Positions 1 through 8,273 of a stretch of 14,413 nucleotides of DNA are shown piece after piece. A program made the position numbers and the translations under genes. This stretch comes from Peptococcaceae bacterium UBA5767. GTDB lineage: Bacteria > Bacillota > TC1 > UBA5767. Each line of letters starts with the position of its first letter. The first letter of the stretch is position 1. Under the pieces are notes generated by a model. That model had not been told where the DNA came from and did not search any database. It was given only the letters and a program-made list of their open reading frames with translations. The stretch is from the NCBI GenBank assembly GCA_002418765.1, contig DIET01000040.1:1-14413 (forward strand), given 5' to 3'.

Positions 1-76
1 ATCTGGTGTAACTGTCAAAGATCCGGAAATTTTGGCCGGTCATACTCATTTTGCTGGGGCTGAAGCAAATTCTTGA
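1..76 (+). CDS. 3' end of an unidentified gene
   Basis: An open frame enters from the left edge (first complete codon at base 2) and stops with TGA at 74-76. It gives 24 C-terminal residues, beginning SGVTVKDPEI and ending AGAEANS. A terminator follows 13 bases later, which supports this being the true end of a + strand gene. The piece is too short to assign a family and I do not recognise it. It is separated from the transporter operon by the terminator. Confidence 0.55.
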   Translation, partial: SGVTVKDPEILAGHTHFAGAEANS

Positions 77-89
77 TAAATAGGTTTTT

Positions 90-120
90 ATAGAAGAGCT
101 CAATTGGGCTCTTCTATTTT
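90..120 (+). terminator. intrinsic terminator of the upstream gene
   Basis: A nearly perfect hairpin pairs 90-101 with 106-117. Its arms are ATAGAAGAGC and GCTCTTCTAT plus one wobble pair and one G-C pair, the loop is AATT, and a short T run follows. It separates the leftmost gene from the liv operon. Confidence 0.8.
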
Positions 121-134
121 GTAAAAAAAAGGTT

Positions 135-140
135 TATAAT
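135..140 (+). promoter_or_regulatory. possible -10 box of the liv operon
   Basis: A perfect TATAAT lies 40 bases before the receptor start codon, just after an A-tract at 123-130. At 17 bases upstream the sequence is TTCTAT (112-117), a poor -35 that would lie in the 3' arm of the preceding terminator. The -10 is therefore clear, but the promoter as a whole is only tentative. Confidence 0.4.
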
Positions 141-179
141 GATGAATGCTAAAAAACTAACATGACAAAGGAGATTCGT

Positions 180-1340
180 ATGAAAAGAATTATGCTAATT
201 GCTTTCATTGCTTTGCTGGCTGTGTCATTGATCGGTTGTAGCAGTGAAGAAACTTCGGACACGATTAAAATCGGAGTGAACTATGAGCTTTCAGGTCCTG
301 TAGCCACGTATGGCAACAACACGGTGGATGGTATCAAGCTGGCCATTCAGGAAGTTAACGATGCTGGTGGCATCAATGGGAAAATGGTGGAAGCTGTTAT
401 TTTGGACAACAAGTCTGATCCTGCAGAGGCACTGAGTGTGGCCACCAAACTCATTGCGGAAGAACAGGTCATTGCGCATTTGGGCCCGGCCACATCCGGA
501 GCAGCCTTAAACGTCGTGCCTGCGGTAACCGATGCCAAAATCCCCATGATTTCCGGTTCTGCGACCAATCCAGATGTAACGGTGGATCCTGCTACAGGTG
601 AAACCAGAGAATATGTATTCAGAACTTGCTTTACGGATCCTCCACAAGCGATTGTGGGCGCTGCCTTCGCCATGGATAATTTGGGCGCCAAAAAAGTAGC
701 GATTTATTATGACAATACCAATGATTATTCCAAAGGACTATATCAGGTTTTCAAAGCGGAAATTGAAGCAGCCGGTGGTGTCGTTGTGGCAGAAGAAGGA
801 TTTTCTGCTGATGACCAAGAATTTAGGCCAACGTTAACCAAATTTAAAGATGCTGGCGCGGAATTGGTGTATGTTCCCGCTTATTATGAAAAGGTTGCCA
901 AAATTATCAGTCAAGCTAGAGAATTGGGCATCGATGTACCATTCCTGGGAGCTGATGGTTGGGATTCTCCGGATCTGGTAGCCATTGCTGGTGCTGCTGC
1001 CTTGAACAACACCTACTTTACCAATCACTATTCTTCCAGTGATGATGCGCCGGAAGTGGCTGATTTTGTGAAGGCATTTCAGGCTGCTTATGACAAAACG
1101 CCAGACAGCTTTGCAGCCTTAGGATATGATACGGCCAAATTGCTTTTGGCTGTGATTGCTGAAACAGGCAGTGAAGATCCCCAAGTGATTACAGATGCTT
1201 TGGCTGCTACCAAAGACTTTCCTGCAGTCACGGGTACACTTACATTTGATGAGTTCCATAATCCCATCAAAGAAATTGCAATTATTGAAATGGTCGATGG
1301 AGCGCAAGTCCTTAATACCAAGATTGCTCCTAGCAACTAA
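180..1340 (+). CDS. livJ: branched-chain amino acid ABC transporter, substrate-binding lipoprotein
   Basis: This is the extracytoplasmic receptor of a LivJ/Peripla_BP_6 transporter: it captures branched-chain amino acids, or a related amino acid, and hands them to the LivHM permease. The 386-residue product starts with a positively charged, hydrophobic signal peptide and a lipobox LIGC (residues 17-20), so it should be lipid-anchored at Cys20. The mature N-terminus (IKIGVNYELSGPVATYG) and the following DGIKLAIQEVNDAGGINGK stretch are typical of the family. I chose ATG 180 because AAAGGAG at 167-173 lies 6 bases upstream. An in-frame ATG at 162 has no ribosome binding site. The exact ligand cannot be read from sequence. 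The gene is first in a five-gene operon and is followed by an internal terminator. Confidence 0.93.
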   Translation: MKRIMLIAFIALLAVSLIGCSSEETSDTIKIGVNYELSGPVATYGNNTVDGIKLAIQEVNDAGGINGKMVEAVILDNKSDPAEALSVATKLIAEEQVIAHLGPATSGAALNVVPAVTDAKIPMISGSATNPDVTVDPATGETREYVFRTCFTDPPQAIVGAAFAMDNLGAKKVAIYYDNTNDYSKGLYQVFKAEIEAAGGVVVAEEGFSADDQEFRPTLTKFKDAGAELVYVPAYYEKVAKIISQARELGIDVPFLGADGWDSPDLVAIAGAAALNNTYFTNHYSSSDDAPEVADFVKAFQAAYDKTPDSFAALGYDTAKLLLAVIAETGSEDPQVITDALAATKDFPAVTGTLTFDEFHNPIKEIAIIEMVDGAQVLNTKIAPSN

Positions 1341-1353
1341 GAAAACTTGAAAT

Positions 1354-1378
1354 GGGGGCTCATTTGGCCCCCTTTTTT
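1354..1378 (+). terminator. internal terminator/attenuator between livJ and livH
   Basis: GGGGGC (1354-1359) pairs with GCCCCC (1367-1372) around a 7-base loop, followed directly by six T residues. It lies 13 bases after the receptor stop and 18 bases before the livH start, with no evident promoter in between. It therefore probably causes partial termination, so that more receptor than permease is made. Confidence 0.85.
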
Positions 1379-1396
1379 GATGTTCAGGAGGTTACG

Positions 1397-2281
1397 ATGG
1401 AAACATTGATTGCTCAAATCTTAAATGGACTTTCCCTGGGCAGCATTTATGCACTCATTGCGTTGGGGTATACCATGGTTTACGGTATTATTCAGTTGAT
1501 CAATTTTGCTCATGGAGAAATCCTGATGATTGGTGCGTATGTGGGATACTTTAGCGTTGCTGTTCTGGGACTCAATATTTATATGGCTTTATTGCTTTCC
1601 ATGTTCGTCAGTTCTTTGGTGGGCGTGCTCATTGAGCGCATTGCCTACAAACCACTGCGAAAATCAGGGAGATTGTCGGTTCTGATTACTGCCATTGGGA
1701 TGTCGCTCCTCTTGCAAAATGGTGGATTGATTGTTTTTGGAACGGACTTTGTTCCCTTCCCCCAGGTCATTGAACGCATCCCCTATCGTCTTTTTGGAGG
1801 ACGATTTGTGGTGACCAGCCATCAGATTCTGATTTTTGCTGTCAGCATACTGATGATGCTGTTGCTACAATATATCGTAGGCTATACGAAAATAGGCATG
1901 GCCATGAGAGCGGTATCCTATGATAAGGAGGCGGCCAGCTTGATGGGGATCAATGTGGACAATGTCATTTCATTTACCTTTGTCATCGGTAGTTCCCTGG
2001 GGGCCGTGGCGGGTGTGTTACTGGGACTGTATTACCAGACGATTCATCCTCTGATGGGCTTTATGCCAGGACTAAAGGCTTTTGTCGCTGCTGTGCTGGG
2101 AGGTATTGGGGTTATTCCTGGTGCCATGTTGGGTGGTTTCTTATTGGGTATCATTGAAGCCTTGGTGAGCGGTTATTGGAGTACTACGTATAAAGATCCC
2201 GTGGTGTTTGTGGTCTTGATTGTCATCTTGATTGTCAAGCCAACTGGGTTGCTGGGTAAAAACACCAGCGAGAAAGTGTAG
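1397..2281 (+). CDS. livH: branched-chain amino acid ABC transporter permease LivH
   Basis: First membrane subunit of the transporter, 294 residues and almost entirely hydrophobic. The N-terminal stretch LGSIYALIALGYTMVYGII followed by QLINFAHGEILMIGAY is the hallmark of LivH. Near the C-terminus, LKAFVAAVLGGIGVIPGAMLGG (about residues 230-250) is the conserved coupling/glycine-rich region that contacts the ATPases. ATG 1397 is chosen because AGGAGG (1386-1391) lies 5 bases upstream. The longer in-frame start at 1352 would begin next to the terminator stem and has no ribosome binding site. It probably forms a heterodimer with LivM, encoded 8 bases downstream. Confidence 0.93.
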   Translation: METLIAQILNGLSLGSIYALIALGYTMVYGIIQLINFAHGEILMIGAYVGYFSVAVLGLNIYMALLLSMFVSSLVGVLIERIAYKPLRKSGRLSVLITAIGMSLLLQNGGLIVFGTDFVPFPQVIERIPYRLFGGRFVVTSHQILIFAVSILMMLLLQYIVGYTKIGMAMRAVSYDKEAASLMGINVDNVISFTFVIGSSLGAVAGVLLGLYYQTIHPLMGFMPGLKAFVAAVLGGIGVIPGAMLGGFLLGIIEALVSGYWSTTYKDPVVFVVLIVILIVKPTGLLGKNTSEKV

Positions 2282-2289
2282 GTGATGTG

Positions 2290-3243
2290 ATGACCAAGAA
2301 ACAAATACTTGTTCTGAGCAGCACCCTTTTCTTCGTTTGGTTTGTCGTCTATATGGCAACAGATGTTTGGGGTTTGATCAATAGTTTTCAGCAGGTCAAT
2401 ATTATTTGGGCCGGCATCAATGTGATTCTTGCTGTAAGCCTTAACTTGGTGGTGGGCTTCACAGGGCAGTTGGCTTTGGGCCATGCAGGTTTTATGGCTG
2501 TTGGCGCCTATACGTCCGCTGTTTTGACGATGCATTTCGGCATTCCTTATGTATTGGCAATTTTGGCGGGTGCTGTGATGGCTTTTTTCATGGGTATCGT
2601 GATTGGGTTACCAACACTGCGTTTACGGGGAGATTATTTGGCCATAGCAACGCTGGGCTTTGGTGAAATTATTCGTGGAGTACTCGTTAATATTGATTAT
2701 GTGGGTGGCGCCGCTGGTATCAATGGCATTGCCAAGATTACCAATTGGACATGGACATATATCTTCACCATCATTACCGTGGTTCTCATCAACAATTTTA
2801 TTCATTCTCTTCATGGAAAAGCCTGTATCACCATCCGTGATGATGAGGTGGCTTCCGAGTTGATGGGCATCAATACCACCTATTACAAAACGCTGGCCTT
2901 CAGTATGGGCGCTTTTTTTGCCGGTATTGCAGGAGGCCTGTATGCGCATTACTTTTTTATGATTCAGCCGGCGACGTTTGCCTTGCAAAAATCATTTGAT
3001 GCCTTGGTGATGGTGGTTCTCGGTGGTTTAGGCAGTATCACGGGTGCTGTTTTGGCTGGATTGGGCGTTACCTTTATGAATGCCGCTCTCATTGAACTGG
3101 GGGCCTTTCGGATGGTCATCTACTCCGTGCTTTTGATTCTGGTCATGATGTTCAGGCCTCAGGGGTTGATGGGGAACAAGGAGTTCTCTGCTCGTGTATT
3201 CGATCGAATCCTACCCAAAAGAGGAGGAAAAGACGATGTTTAA
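2290..3243 (+). CDS. livM: branched-chain amino acid ABC transporter permease LivM
   Basis: Second membrane subunit, 317 residues. Family signatures are SLNLVVGFTGQLALGHAGFM (about residues 55-75), the RDDEVASELMGIN loop and the C-terminal VMVVLGGLGSITGAVLAG region. An in-frame GTG at 2287 precedes ATG 2290; the AGGTGA at 2280-2285 is better spaced for ATG 2290. The first bases of the gene follow the livH stop (2279-2281) closely, and its end overlaps livG by 8 bases, which implies translational coupling. Function: the transmembrane channel for hydrophobic amino acids, together with LivH. Confidence 0.93.
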   Translation: MTKKQILVLSSTLFFVWFVVYMATDVWGLINSFQQVNIIWAGINVILAVSLNLVVGFTGQLALGHAGFMAVGAYTSAVLTMHFGIPYVLAILAGAVMAFFMGIVIGLPTLRLRGDYLAIATLGFGEIIRGVLVNIDYVGGAAGINGIAKITNWTWTYIFTIITVVLINNFIHSLHGKACITIRDDEVASELMGINTTYYKTLAFSMGAFFAGIAGGLYAHYFFMIQPATFALQKSFDALVMVVLGGLGSITGAVLAGLGVTFMNAALIELGAFRMVIYSVLLILVMMFRPQGLMGNKEFSARVFDRILPKRGGKDDV

Positions 3244-4003
3244 AGCCAAAAAAGTATCGAAAATGTTTGGTGGTCTGGCAGCCATCAAAGATCTGCATTT
3301 GCATATAGAACCAGGTGAATTGGTTGGTCTGATTGGACCCAATGGTGCAGGGAAAACGACTGCTTTCAATTTAATGACAGGCGTATATAGTCCAACAGAA
3401 GGGGAACTTTGTTTTGTTGGTGAAAATGTAGCTGGGCTAAAGCCCTACATCATCACCAACAAAGGGATCGCCAGGACGTTTCAAAATATCCGTCTGTTCA
3501 AGTCTATGAGCGTGATTGATAATGTGAAAGTAGGCTTTCATGGGCATATTCAATACAGTTTGTTTTCGGCCTTTTTTCATGGCAAGACGTATCGGACTGT
3601 AGAAACTGAAATGGAAAATAGGGCGATGCATTTGCTGCAAATTTTTAATTTGCAGGACAAACGGGATGAATTGGCGAGCAACTTGCCTTATGGAGAACAA
3701 AGGAGATTGGAAATCGTCCGTGCCTTGGCAGCGAAGCCAAAATTGTTACTTCTCGATGAACCGGCAGCAGGCATGAATCCTCAAGAAACCAAACAATTGA
3801 TGGCTTTGATACATAAAATCCGGCAGGATTTTCAATTGACGATTTTGCTTATTGAACATGATATGTCTCTGGTGATGGGCATTTGTGAACGACTCTATGT
3901 ACTGGATTACGGCCGTATCATTGCCGAAGGCACACCAGAGGAAATCAAAAATAATCCCAAGGTCATTGAGGCCTATTTGGGGGAGGAGGCTCTTCATGCT
4001 TAA
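3236..4003 (+). CDS. livG: branched-chain amino acid ABC transporter ATP-binding protein LivG
   Basis: Cytoplasmic ATPase subunit, 255 residues. Visible motifs are Walker A GPNGAGKTT (34-42), the Q-loop glutamine in ARTFQNIRLF (Q83), a signature loop in the variant form LPYGEQRRLEI (150-160), Walker B LLLLDEP (170-176) and the switch histidine in LLIEHDMSLV. The LivG-specific QNIRLF and GEQRRLEI stretches distinguish it from LivF. GAGGAGG at 3221-3227 lies 8 bases before ATG 3236, inside the end of livM. The stop codon region overlaps the livF start codon by 8 bases. Confidence 0.94.
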   Translation: MFKAKKVSKMFGGLAAIKDLHLHIEPGELVGLIGPNGAGKTTAFNLMTGVYSPTEGELCFVGENVAGLKPYIITNKGIARTFQNIRLFKSMSVIDNVKVGFHGHIQYSLFSAFFHGKTYRTVETEMENRAMHLLQIFNLQDKRDELASNLPYGEQRRLEIVRALAAKPKLLLLDEPAAGMNPQETKQLMALIHKIRQDFQLTILLIEHDMSLVMGICERLYVLDYGRIIAEGTPEEIKNNPKVIEAYLGEEALHA

Positions 4004-4700
4004 AATCAATGATTTGCATGTGTATTATGGAGCCATCCATGCCTTAAAAGGCATCAATCTGGAGGTGCATGAGGGTGAAATTGTTACGCTTATTGGGGCC
4101 AACGGAGCGGGAAAAACCACGACATTGCACACCATTTCCGGACTCATACGTCCCAAAGAGGGAAATATTGTTTTCGAAGGGAATGATATTACCAAGATGG
4201 CACCTCAAAAAATCGTGGCCAGAGGTTTGTCCCAAGTCCCAGAAGGAAGACGTGTCTTTGCCAATTTAAGCGTTAGAAAGAATTTGGAATTGGGCGCTTA
4301 TCTGGAAAAAAACCGTAAAGTGGTCAGTCACCATATGGAACAAGTGTTTCAAAGTTTTCCGCGTTTAAAGGAACGAGAGAAACAAACTGCAGGGACCCTT
4401 TCGGGTGGGGAGCAACAGATGCTTGCTATGGGCAGGGCGCTCATGAATCGGCCCAAGTTGATGGTTCTTGATGAGCCATCTATGGGCTTGGCTCCTTTGC
4501 TGGTCAAGGATATTTTCGCTATCATCAAGCGAATCAATGAAGAAGGGACCACCATTTTATTGGTAGAACAAAACGCCAGCATGGCTCTTTCCATTGCTAG
4601 TCGGGCTTATGTTTTGGAAACAGGCAAAGTGGTGTTATCGGGACCGTCTGCAGAACTGGCCAAGAGTGAGGCCATCAAGAAGGCATATCTGGGAGGCTAA
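3996..4700 (+). CDS. livF: branched-chain amino acid ABC transporter ATP-binding protein LivF
   Basis: Second ATPase subunit, 234 residues, expected to pair with LivG. Motifs are Walker A GANGAGKTT (34-42), the LivF-typical LSQVPEGRRVFANLSVRKNL (79-98), signature LSGGEQ (135-140), Walker B LMVLDEP (155-161) and the switch histidine position replaced by glutamine in LLVEQNAS, as is usual for LivF. ATG 3996 follows GGAGGAGG (3982-3989) by 6 bases and lies inside the end of livG. The frame is open further upstream, but that part is only the livG gene read in another frame. A terminator follows 5 bases after the stop. Confidence 0.94.
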   Translation: MLKINDLHVYYGAIHALKGINLEVHEGEIVTLIGANGAGKTTTLHTISGLIRPKEGNIVFEGNDITKMAPQKIVARGLSQVPEGRRVFANLSVRKNLELGAYLEKNRKVVSHHMEQVFQSFPRLKEREKQTAGTLSGGEQQMLAMGRALMNRPKLMVLDEPSMGLAPLLVKDIFAIIKRINEEGTTILLVEQNASMALSIASRAYVLETGKVVLSGPSAELAKSEAIKKAYLGG

Positions 4701-4705
4701 AAACC

Positions 4706-4740
4706 GGGTCGCTGATGTTGACGTCAGCGACCCTTGTTAT
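4706..4740 (+). terminator. terminator of the liv operon
   Basis: A 10-bp perfect stem pairs GGGTCGCTGA (4706-4715) with TCAGCGACCC (4724-4733), and the stem can extend inward around a TTGA loop. A moderately T-rich tail (TTGTTATTAT) follows. The loop and 3' arm also carry the -35 box of the next promoter. Confidence 0.75.
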
Positions 4741-4746
4741 TATAGT
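4718..4746 (+). promoter_or_regulatory. selAB promoter overlapping the liv terminator
   Basis: TTGACG (4718-4723), a spacer of exactly 17 bases and TATAGT (4741-4746) form a strong sigma-A-type promoter. Transcription would start near 4753, giving an untranslated leader of about 35 bases before selA. The -35 box lies in the loop of the liv terminator hairpin, and the spacer contains its 3' arm. Confidence 0.75.
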
Positions 4747-4787
4747 AGAAAGAAGGAAGCAGAAGAGAAAGAAAAGGGGTCTAGTGC

Positions 4788-6188
4788 ATGCAAGAAAAAC
4801 TAAGAAAATTGCCCAAAATCGATACGCTTCTCCTTTTGCCTGTGGTGCAAGAGAAGATTGGGGAACGCGGCCGGCAGGTTGTTCTCCATGCTGTGAGAAA
4901 GGCCATTGATTCCTTAAGAGAAGACTTGCTATCCGGAAGGGACTATCAAAATCTCAAAACGGAGGCGATATCTCGCATAGATGCAGAACTGGCCCGTATG
5001 CAGGATATGAATTTTCGAAGAATCATCAATGCCACAGGTATCGTTTTGCACACCAATATGGGACGAGCCCTTTTGTCGGAGCGGGCCAAAGAGGCAGTAT
5101 GGGAAGCGGCAGGAAGCTACAGCAACTTGGAGCTGGATCTGAGTACCGGTAAAAGAGGATCCCGGTATGATCATGTTATTGAACTGATCAAGATTCTCAC
5201 GGGTTGTGAGGATGCGATGGTGGTGAACAACAATGCGGCAGCAGTTCTTTTGGCATTGGACACGCTGGCCAAGGGAGGAGAGACTCTTTTGTCCCGGGGT
5301 GAAATGGTAGAAATTGGAGGTTCGTTCCGGGTCCCAGAAGTCATGAAGTTGGGGGGAACCACGCTGGTGGAAGTAGGTACCACCAACAGAACGCATCTCT
5401 TTGATTATGAAAATGCCATTACGGAAGAGACCAAAGTTATTTTAAAGGTGCATACGTCCAACTATCGCATTCTGGGTTTTTCCCAGGGCGTGGAACGAGG
5501 GGATTTGATGAGCTTGGCTCAAAAACATCATTTGGTGGTGTTTGAGGATTTGGGAAGTGGGTTTTTGGCCAATCTGGATGACCTGCAGATCACAGATGAG
5601 CCTCGTGTGCAAGATGTGGTGGTTTCCGGAATCGATGTGGTCTCTTTTAGTGGAGATAAGCTTCTGGGTGGACCGCAGGCTGGCATTCTGGTGGGAAAAA
5701 AGTGTTATATAGAGCGGATGAAAAAAAATCAGCTCAATCGGGCATTGCGTATTGATAAACTGACGATCTCTGCCTTGGAAGCTACGTTGCGGGATTATCT
5801 GGATGAGGAACATGTGCGGTCGGCCAATCCAACACTTAGGATGCTGGTGGCCAGTCCGATGAGCTTGAAAGAAAAGGCATTGATATTACAGGAGAAACTG
5901 AGAGAAAAACTCGGCATGGTGTTTCCTTTGGAAGAAGATGAGTCCCCGGCAGGAGGCGGATCACTTCCGGGTGTTATGCTGCCGACATGGGTAATCAGAT
6001 TGTCTTGGCCGGGCCTGGATGAAGAGAGGTTGACCCATATTTTGCGAAGTCAAAGACCAGCTGTGATGGCCAGAAAGAATAAAAAGAATTTGGTGTTGGA
6101 TGTGCGGACAGTGGCAGAGGAAGAGATGGAAGAACTGGCTGGCTGCATTGCTTCTGCTTATCATGAGGAGATTGAGGATAGATCATGA
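4788..6188 (+). CDS. selA: L-seryl-tRNA(Sec) selenium transferase
   Basis: SelA converts seryl-tRNA(Sec) to selenocysteyl-tRNA(Sec) with selenophosphate, using pyridoxal phosphate. The 466-residue product matches the family length (E. coli about 463). Visible signatures are the N-terminal helical RNA-binding region, the conserved INATGIVLHTNMGRALLS (about 80-97), DLSTGKRGSRYDHVIE, the MVVNNNAAAVLLAL stretch, and FSGDKLLGGPQAG with the probable PLP-binding lysine K291. ATG 4788 follows a purine-rich AAAAGGGG (4772-4779). The stop overlaps the selB start as ATGA, so the two are probably coupled. The gene indicates that the organism makes selenoproteins. The tRNA(Sec) gene and selD are not in this window. 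Confidence 0.96.
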   Translation: MQEKLRKLPKIDTLLLLPVVQEKIGERGRQVVLHAVRKAIDSLREDLLSGRDYQNLKTEAISRIDAELARMQDMNFRRIINATGIVLHTNMGRALLSERAKEAVWEAAGSYSNLELDLSTGKRGSRYDHVIELIKILTGCEDAMVVNNNAAAVLLALDTLAKGGETLLSRGEMVEIGGSFRVPEVMKLGGTTLVEVGTTNRTHLFDYENAITEETKVILKVHTSNYRILGFSQGVERGDLMSLAQKHHLVVFEDLGSGFLANLDDLQITDEPRVQDVVVSGIDVVSFSGDKLLGGPQAGILVGKKCYIERMKKNQLNRALRIDKLTISALEATLRDYLDEEHVRSANPTLRMLVASPMSLKEKALILQEKLREKLGMVFPLEEDESPAGGGSLPGVMLPTWVIRLSWPGLDEERLTHILRSQRPAVMARKNKKNLVLDVRTVAEEEMEELAGCIASAYHEEIEDRS

Positions 6189-8065
6189 AATATGTGATTG
6201 TGGGTACCGCTGGGCATGTTGATCATGGGAAAACAGAACTGACCAAGGCGCTAACGGGATTTGATTCTGATCGTTTGAAAGAAGAAAAAGAGCGAGGCAT
6301 TTCCATTAAGTTGGGTTTTGCTCCTTTTGTATTGGAAAATGGGCAGAAGGTGGGTCTCGTGGACGTCCCTGGACATGAGAGATTCATCAAACAGATGCTT
6401 TCCGGCGCGGCTGGTATGGATTTGGTCTTGTTGGTCGTGGCGGCCGATGAAGGTATTATGCCGCAGACAAAAGAGCATATCGATATTTTGCGTCTTTTGG
6501 GTGTTTCGCGGGCGATTGTGGTCATCAGTAAAAAAGATCTGGTGGAAGAGGACTGGCTGGAGTTGGTGCAAGAAGAAGTTCGGGAATATCTGGAGCCGAC
6601 ACCTTATGCCAAGTCTCCCCTGGTGGCGGTATCAGCGTATACGGGCGAAGGTATCGATGCACTGAAACGATTGATTCAGCAAGAAGTGGAAGAGGTTAGT
6701 CAAAAGCCGGTGACGGGGAAACCACGTCTTCCTATCGATAGGGTATTCAGTATCAAAGGTTTTGGTACAGTCGTGACGGGTACGTTATGGAGTGGTCAGA
6801 TTGATCTGAATGATGCTTTAAGCATCATGCCTCAAGGCATTAAGACACGTGCCCGACACTTGCAAGTACATGGAGAGAACAAAGAATCGGCTTATGCAGG
6901 GCAACGTGTCGCCATCAATTTGGCTGACGTAGAAGTGAAGGATATCGAGCATGGCAGCATGTTGGTGCCGGAGGGATTATTGGAACCCAGTTTTCGCATG
7001 GACATGGAACTTTTTCTATTGGAACATGCGAAAGAGTTGAAACACCGTACCCGGGTGCATGTGCATGTGGGTACGGCGGAAGTATTGGCCCGCGTTTATT
7101 TGTTGGAAGGGGATACACTGCTACCAGGGGAACAGGCACTGGTTCAACTGCATTGTGAAGAACCTGTGGTGGCCAGCCGTCATGACAGGGTGGTTTTGCG
7201 GACGTATTCACCTGTGATTACGCTTGGAGGAGGGGAAGTAATCGATCCCAATCCCTCTAAGCATAAACGTTTTGACCAGAACACTTTGTCCATACTTCGT
7301 CTGCAGCAGGAAGGCACGCTGGCTGATATCCTGTTGCAAATCCTGCAGCAGGAAGGGCCCATGAAGCCCAAAGATCTGGAGAGCAAAGTGGATGTGCCCG
7401 AAGAGCAATGGAAGGAGGCCATGTCAGGGCTGCAGATGGAAGGAAAGGTTCTTTTACTGGAAGATCAGTATATTTCTTTGGATGAGAAACACCACAAGGA
7501 GAAAAAATTGCTGGGATTACTGATCACCTATCAGGAGAAATATCCATTGCGTTGGGGCCTTAGCAAGGAGGAGGCCCGGTCTCGTTTGTTTGGTTCCTAT
7601 AGCAACAAAGCTTACAATGCTTTACTACAGATGTTGGTGCAAGAAGAGCGTATTGCCTTGCATGAAAGTCTGTTACATACGCCTGATTTTGAACCCCGGC
7701 CAAGTATCGATGAGCAAGAGGCCATTGATGCCTTGGAGAAAAAGTTCGTGGATGGACAGTTTTTGCCCCCAGATCCTATGGAAGCTTGTCGGATGTATGC
7801 GCAGGGGTCGGAATACCTGCAGTATCTTTTGGGGACGAAGCGTTTGGTAAAAATCAACGAAGAGATTGTATTTTCACGTTTGGCATATGAGGAAGCCAAG
7901 AGCCGCATCCTGCATTATTTGGAAGAACATCATACCATGGTACTGGGCGATGCTCGGGATTTGTTGGATAGTTCCAGAAAGTATGTGTTGCCACTTTTGG
8001 AACATTTTGATGAGAAGAAGATGACACGTCGTGTGGAAGACAAACGGATTTTGGTGAGAAGGTGA
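6185..8065 (+). CDS. selB: selenocysteine-specific elongation factor SelB
   Basis: SelB is the GTPase that delivers selenocysteyl-tRNA(Sec) to ribosomes at UGA codons marked by a SECIS hairpin. The 626-residue protein has G1 GHVDHGKT (10-17), switch I with RGISIKLGFA (38-46), G3 DVPGHE (60-65) and G4 SKKD (115-118, serine instead of the usual N/T). EF-Tu-like beta-barrel domains follow, including FSIKGFGTVVTGTLWSG. The C-terminal part, from about residue 370, is rich in short charged helices, as expected for the winged-helix domains that bind the mRNA hairpin. The length is close to E. coli SelB (614). It starts inside the selA stop codon (ATGA), and its last codons form the 5' arm of the operon terminator. 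Confidence 0.96.
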   Translation: MKYVIVGTAGHVDHGKTELTKALTGFDSDRLKEEKERGISIKLGFAPFVLENGQKVGLVDVPGHERFIKQMLSGAAGMDLVLLVVAADEGIMPQTKEHIDILRLLGVSRAIVVISKKDLVEEDWLELVQEEVREYLEPTPYAKSPLVAVSAYTGEGIDALKRLIQQEVEEVSQKPVTGKPRLPIDRVFSIKGFGTVVTGTLWSGQIDLNDALSIMPQGIKTRARHLQVHGENKESAYAGQRVAINLADVEVKDIEHGSMLVPEGLLEPSFRMDMELFLLEHAKELKHRTRVHVHVGTAEVLARVYLLEGDTLLPGEQALVQLHCEEPVVASRHDRVVLRTYSPVITLGGGEVIDPNPSKHKRFDQNTLSILRLQQEGTLADILLQILQQEGPMKPKDLESKVDVPEEQWKEAMSGLQMEGKVLLLEDQYISLDEKHHKEKKLLGLLITYQEKYPLRWGLSKEEARSRLFGSYSNKAYNALLQMLVQEERIALHESLLHTPDFEPRPSIDEQEAIDALEKKFVDGQFLPPDPMEACRMYAQGSEYLQYLLGTKRLVKINEEIVFSRLAYEEAKSRILHYLEEHHTMVLGDARDLLDSSRKYVLPLLEHFDEKKMTRRVEDKRILVRR

Positions 8066-8080
8066 GACTTCTCACCTTTT
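8053..8080 (+). terminator. terminator of selAB, overlapping the end of selB
   Basis: GGTGAGAA (8053-8060) pairs perfectly with TTCTCACC (8069-8076) around an 8-base loop that contains the selB stop codon, and TTTT follows. The 5' arm is therefore coding sequence. Confidence 0.75.
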
Positions 8081-8245
8081 ATATTCCTTGTTCTCTTTCG
8101 CTCAGGTACCCATGTCCTTGGCTGTCTATGATGTAAAGAAAAGCACCCTGGGAAGTCCTAAGGAATTTGGGGATGCATAAATCCTTTGCTTGCGATACAC
8201 TAAGAATATAAGGGTTGAAATCAGGCGGAGTATACACGTTTTCAA

Positions 8246-8257
8246 GCAGACGTCTGC
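8246..8257. promoter_or_regulatory. perfect 12-bp palindrome in the cvpA leader
   Basis: GCAGACGTCTGC is a perfect inverted repeat immediately upstream of the ribosome binding site of the next gene (AAAGGA, 8263-8268). It could be an operator for a dimeric repressor or a small RNA hairpin near the initiation region. No convincing sigma-A promoter was found in 8081-8245, though the preceding terminator implies that one should exist. Confidence 0.35.
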
Positions 8258-8273
8258 AACAGAAAGGAAAGCA

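Noticed and set aside
162..179. Upstream start of the receptor lipoprotein at ATG 162
   Set aside because: It has no ribosome binding site, and the AAAGGAG that serves ATG 180 would lie inside the coding region. The signal peptide is better formed from 180.
1352..1396. Longer livH start at ATG 1352
   Set aside because: It adds 15 unusual residues encoded by the terminator and its surroundings, and lacks a ribosome binding site.
4929..5396. Long open frame on the - strand within selA
   Set aside because: It lies wholly antisense to a clearly conserved gene, with no promoter, ribosome binding site or recognisable domain. The same holds for the - strand frame at 10628-11155 inside the aminohydrolase gene.
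8186..8212. TTGCTT with TATAAG as a cvpA promoter
   Set aside because: The spacer is only 15 bases and both boxes are weak, so I do not call it.
8081..8273. Search for a tRNA(Sec) gene after selB
   Set aside because: No extended acceptor stem, T-loop GGTTCRAATCC or CCA end was found. A weak AAGGA(A)TTT/AAATCCTT hairpin (8160-8186) is present but unexplained. selC must be elsewhere.
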